A DNA stretch of 24,000 nucleotides. Origin: Rubrobacter_F sp035642415 (lineage in GTDB: Bacteria > Actinomycetota > Rubrobacteria > Rubrobacterales > Rubrobacteraceae). The translations under genes were made by a program, and so were the position numbers. The notes beneath the pieces were generated by a model. It made no database searches and was not told where the DNA came from. It saw only the letters and a list, made by a program, of their open reading frames with translations. Below are positions 22,404-24,000 of the stretch, piece after piece (position 1 is the stretch's first letter; every line of letters begins with the position of its first letter). The stretch covers positions 1-24,000 of the forward strand of contig DASQSI010000371.1 of the NCBI GenBank assembly GCA_035642415.1. The letters are read 5' to 3'.

Positions 22404-23540
22404 TTAAGTCCCATGCAGCTGCTCTTCGTAGGCTCTCTCGTATTGCTGAGCTATCGTATAGATGGAGAACCGCTCTTCGATCCGCCGGCGAGCTTTCACC
22501 CCAAGCTCGCGCCGCGCCGCGCTTCCCATTTCGACCAACTCCTGCCACGCGGCGCACAACGCTTCTGAATCTCGCGGTGGCACCACTCGTCCGGTTTCTC
22601 CGACTATCCAAGCCGAGTCCCCCACGTCCGTTACCACGCAGGGCACCCCGCAGGCCATCGCCTCACCTACAACATTCGAGAAGCCTTCCTCGAAGGACGA
22701 AGAACAAGCAATGTCCAGAGCAGCCGTGATGCGCGGTATATCGTGGCGCTCGCCGAGCAAATACACCCGCTCGTCGATCCCTAGGTCGCGGATCAGCTTC
22801 CCGAGAGCTCGGTTCTCCTCGTCGCACCCTCTACCCAAGAGAATAAAACTAACGTCCGGGTAGCTCTTCAGCAATAGTGCTCCTCCCCGAAGAAAGTTGG
22901 CGTGGTCCTTCTCCGGGGCGTAACGACCGACGAGGCCTATTAAGATCGCCTCTTCGTCAACACCCAGCTCCAGGCGGACGTTACTGCGAGCTACTTCTGA
23001 GGGCGCGAACAGCGCCGTATCGAACCCGTTGGGAATCACCAGGGTCTTATCCGCCCGATATCCGAAGTCGTTGTGCTGAGCGGCACCTACCCTGGAGTTG
23101 TAGAGGATTTTCGCGGGCAAACCCGACAGCCGGCCCCCCCATTTGATGACGATCCTCGTTAAAGGCTTATCGTGCTCTAAATAACAGTTCGCCCGCCGGA
23201 TGTTCCACAAAACCGGCACCGATTTGGGGGCGAAAGCGGCTGCTAGCGAGGCGGCCAAATTCCCGTGATACATCCAACCTTGGATAAGGTCGGGCTTGAG
23301 TCGGCGCGCTAAACGGCGCAGGCGCCAGATTGCAGCCGGTGTTGGCCTTCCTGGTTCCATGCCCACGGTATAGACAGGAACGCCTAGGGCCTCGATGCGA
23401 GCCTCCAGGGAGCCCCCACCTATCAAAGAGATCACGGCCGGCTCGAACCTCTCTCTGTCCGCGCAGGACAGTAGCTTATATAGCATCATCTCCGCGCCGC
23501 CAGCGGAGAGATCGTTGATGAGGTGCAGTACCCTTACCAA
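22404..23540 (-). CDS. GT4-family glycosyltransferase
   Basis: This GT-B retaining glycosyltransferase has an acceptor domain that starts VRVLHLINDLSAGGAEMMLY. The phosphate/glycine-rich loop SAGGAE is typical of GT4 enzymes. DLIQGWMYHGNLAASLA and VLWNIRRANCYLE follow. The donor domain has VIPNGFDTALFAPS, IGLVGRYAPEKDHANFLRGG, FILLGRG and the E-x7-E stretch SSFEEGFSNVVGEAMACG. The frame is open to TTG 23594. I prefer TTG 23540, which gives the usual family start and lies one base after the upstream stop codon. GTG 23576 with GGTGG nine bases upstream is a third option. From 23540 it has 378 residues, normal for the family. The donor and linkage cannot be told. It is the second gene of the visible minus-strand unit. 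Confidence 0.9.
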   Translation of the reverse strand: MVRVLHLINDLSAGGAEMMLYKLLSCADRERFEPAVISLIGGGSLEARIEALGVPVYTVGMEPGRPTPAAIWRLRRLARRLKPDLIQGWMYHGNLAASLAAAFAPKSVPVLWNIRRANCYLEHDKPLTRIVIKWGGRLSGLPAKILYNSRVGAAQHNDFGYRADKTLVIPNGFDTALFAPSEVARSNVRLELGVDEEAILIGLVGRYAPEKDHANFLRGGALLLKSYPDVSFILLGRGCDEENRALGKLIRDLGIDERVYLLGERHDIPRITAALDIACSSSFEEGFSNVVGEAMACGVPCVVTDVGDSAWIVGETGRVVPPRDSEALCAAWQELVEMGSAARRELGVKARRRIEERFSIYTIAQQYERAYEEQLHGT

Positions 23541-23541
23541 A

Positions 23542-24000
23542 TCACCTAGCCGCTTTGGGCTTGTTGAAACGAGCACGTACTTGTTCCACCCCAAACGCTA
23601 CAAGTATCCAGAATAGGGGTATCAGGCTGACCCGCTGCCTGCCCGAGAACTCCCCAACGTAGGCCATATACTCCAAAACAATCAGGAACGCCCAGCTCAG
23701 GATCACCAACAGCTCGGGAGAGCCGCGTATTAGCTCGCTATAGCCCCGTATAAGGAGACGCCACAACGCGATGAAGAGAAAGGGCAAGCCTACGATCCCC
23801 ATCACCGTGCCGGGGTAGAAGAGCTCTGTGCTGTTGAAGGTTAGCCCGTGAGTGAACGCCACCCAAGGATAGGGACCAAACAATGTGTGGGCTGCCCCCT
23901 TCGTGAGGGCGAGAGTCGGGGCCGTGTGGAGAGATTGGAGCCATCCGGAAGACCCCTGATCTTCCGCATACGCACTTTCTACACCCTTAACTTTCCCTTG
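23542..24000 (-). CDS. Carboxy-terminal part of a polytopic membrane protein of the polysaccharide locus (partial)
   Basis: The minus-strand frame is open from the right edge of the window to TGA at 23542, so the gene's 5' part is missing. The 152 visible residues contain LALTKGAAHTLFGPYPWVAF, then at least two membrane helices (TVMGIVGLPFLFIALWRLL and LLVILSWAFLIVLEYMAYVG), a GRQRVSLIPLFWILVAFGVE segment and a basic end. An FGPYPW-type motif before late helices, together with GRQRVSLIPLFW, is common in large locus-specific membrane proteins thought to be O-antigen polymerase-like or GT39-like. Which of these it is cannot be decided from the tail. One base separates its stop from the preferred start of the next gene, so they are cotranscribed. 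Confidence 0.65.
   Translation of the reverse strand, partial: QGKVKGVESAYAEDQGSSGWLQSLHTAPTLALTKGAAHTLFGPYPWVAFTHGLTFNSTELFYPGTVMGIVGLPFLFIALWRLLIRGYSELIRGSPELLVILSWAFLIVLEYMAYVGEFSGRQRVSLIPLFWILVAFGVEQVRARFNKPKAAR

Overview
This 24 kb window is GC-rich bacterial DNA, most likely chromosomal and from a deep-branching actinobacterium (Rubrobacteria or Thermoleophilia-like). The hints are frequent GTG/TTG starts, a 74-residue membrane protein that looks like the actinobacterial SCO4848 family, and protein sequences typical of that phylum. There is no rRNA, tRNA or CRISPR array that I can see. The taxonomic call is an inference.

Region 1 (1-6.8 kb) holds unrelated housekeeping and metabolic genes. 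They are a sodium/calcium antiporter running off the left edge (apparently frameshifted), the nickel-pincer cofactor gene larB followed closely by an RNA ligase/2',3'-cyclic phosphodiesterase gene (thpR), a small zinc-ribbon-like unknown gene on the minus strand, a diacylglycerol-kinase-type lipid kinase, a shortened FabD-type acyltransferase, a cysteine-free RnfC/PrdC-like protein that ends at a very strong hairpin terminator, and the small membrane protein.

Region 2 (7-24 kb) is a surface-polysaccharide locus, almost entirely on the minus strand. In the direction of transcription, from the right edge, it reads: end of a membrane protein, GT4 glycosyltransferase, methyltransferase, AsnB-type amidotransferase, UDP-GlcNAc 6-dehydrogenase (WbpO/TviB type), UDP-GlcNAc(A) 4-epimerase (WbpP/TviC type), GT4 glycosyltransferase, SDR-type sugar-nucleotide reductase/epimerase, WbpL/WecA-type initiating phosphoglycosyl transferase, polysaccharide deacetylase, methyltransferase, and a WbpM/CapD-type 4,6-dehydratase. 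The enzyme set and much of the order recall the Pseudomonas aeruginosa O6-type O-antigen cluster (wbpO-wbpP ... wbpS ... wbpV-wbpL-wbpM). They suggest a glycan started on undecaprenyl phosphate with a 6-deoxy-HexNAc and containing GalNAc-uronic acid, perhaps amidated by the AsnB homologue.

The junctions of the locus hold gene debris. I found a decayed WbpM/CapD amino-terminus directly behind wbpL (12.84-13.14 kb), a decayed NAD-dependent epimerase amino-terminus between asnB and the dehydrogenase gene (18.78-18.91 kb), an eroded IS630-family transposase (11.33-11.65 kb), and a 58-bp inverted-repeat element with a possible 3-bp target duplication (12.70-12.76 kb). One AT-richer methyltransferase gene on the opposite strand sits inside this debris. 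The locus therefore looks like a repeatedly reshuffled antigen cluster. I do not see a clearly new defence or mobile system. The most unusual items are the relict wbpM, the possible sugar-amidation module, the cysteine-free RnfC-like protein and the shortened FabD.
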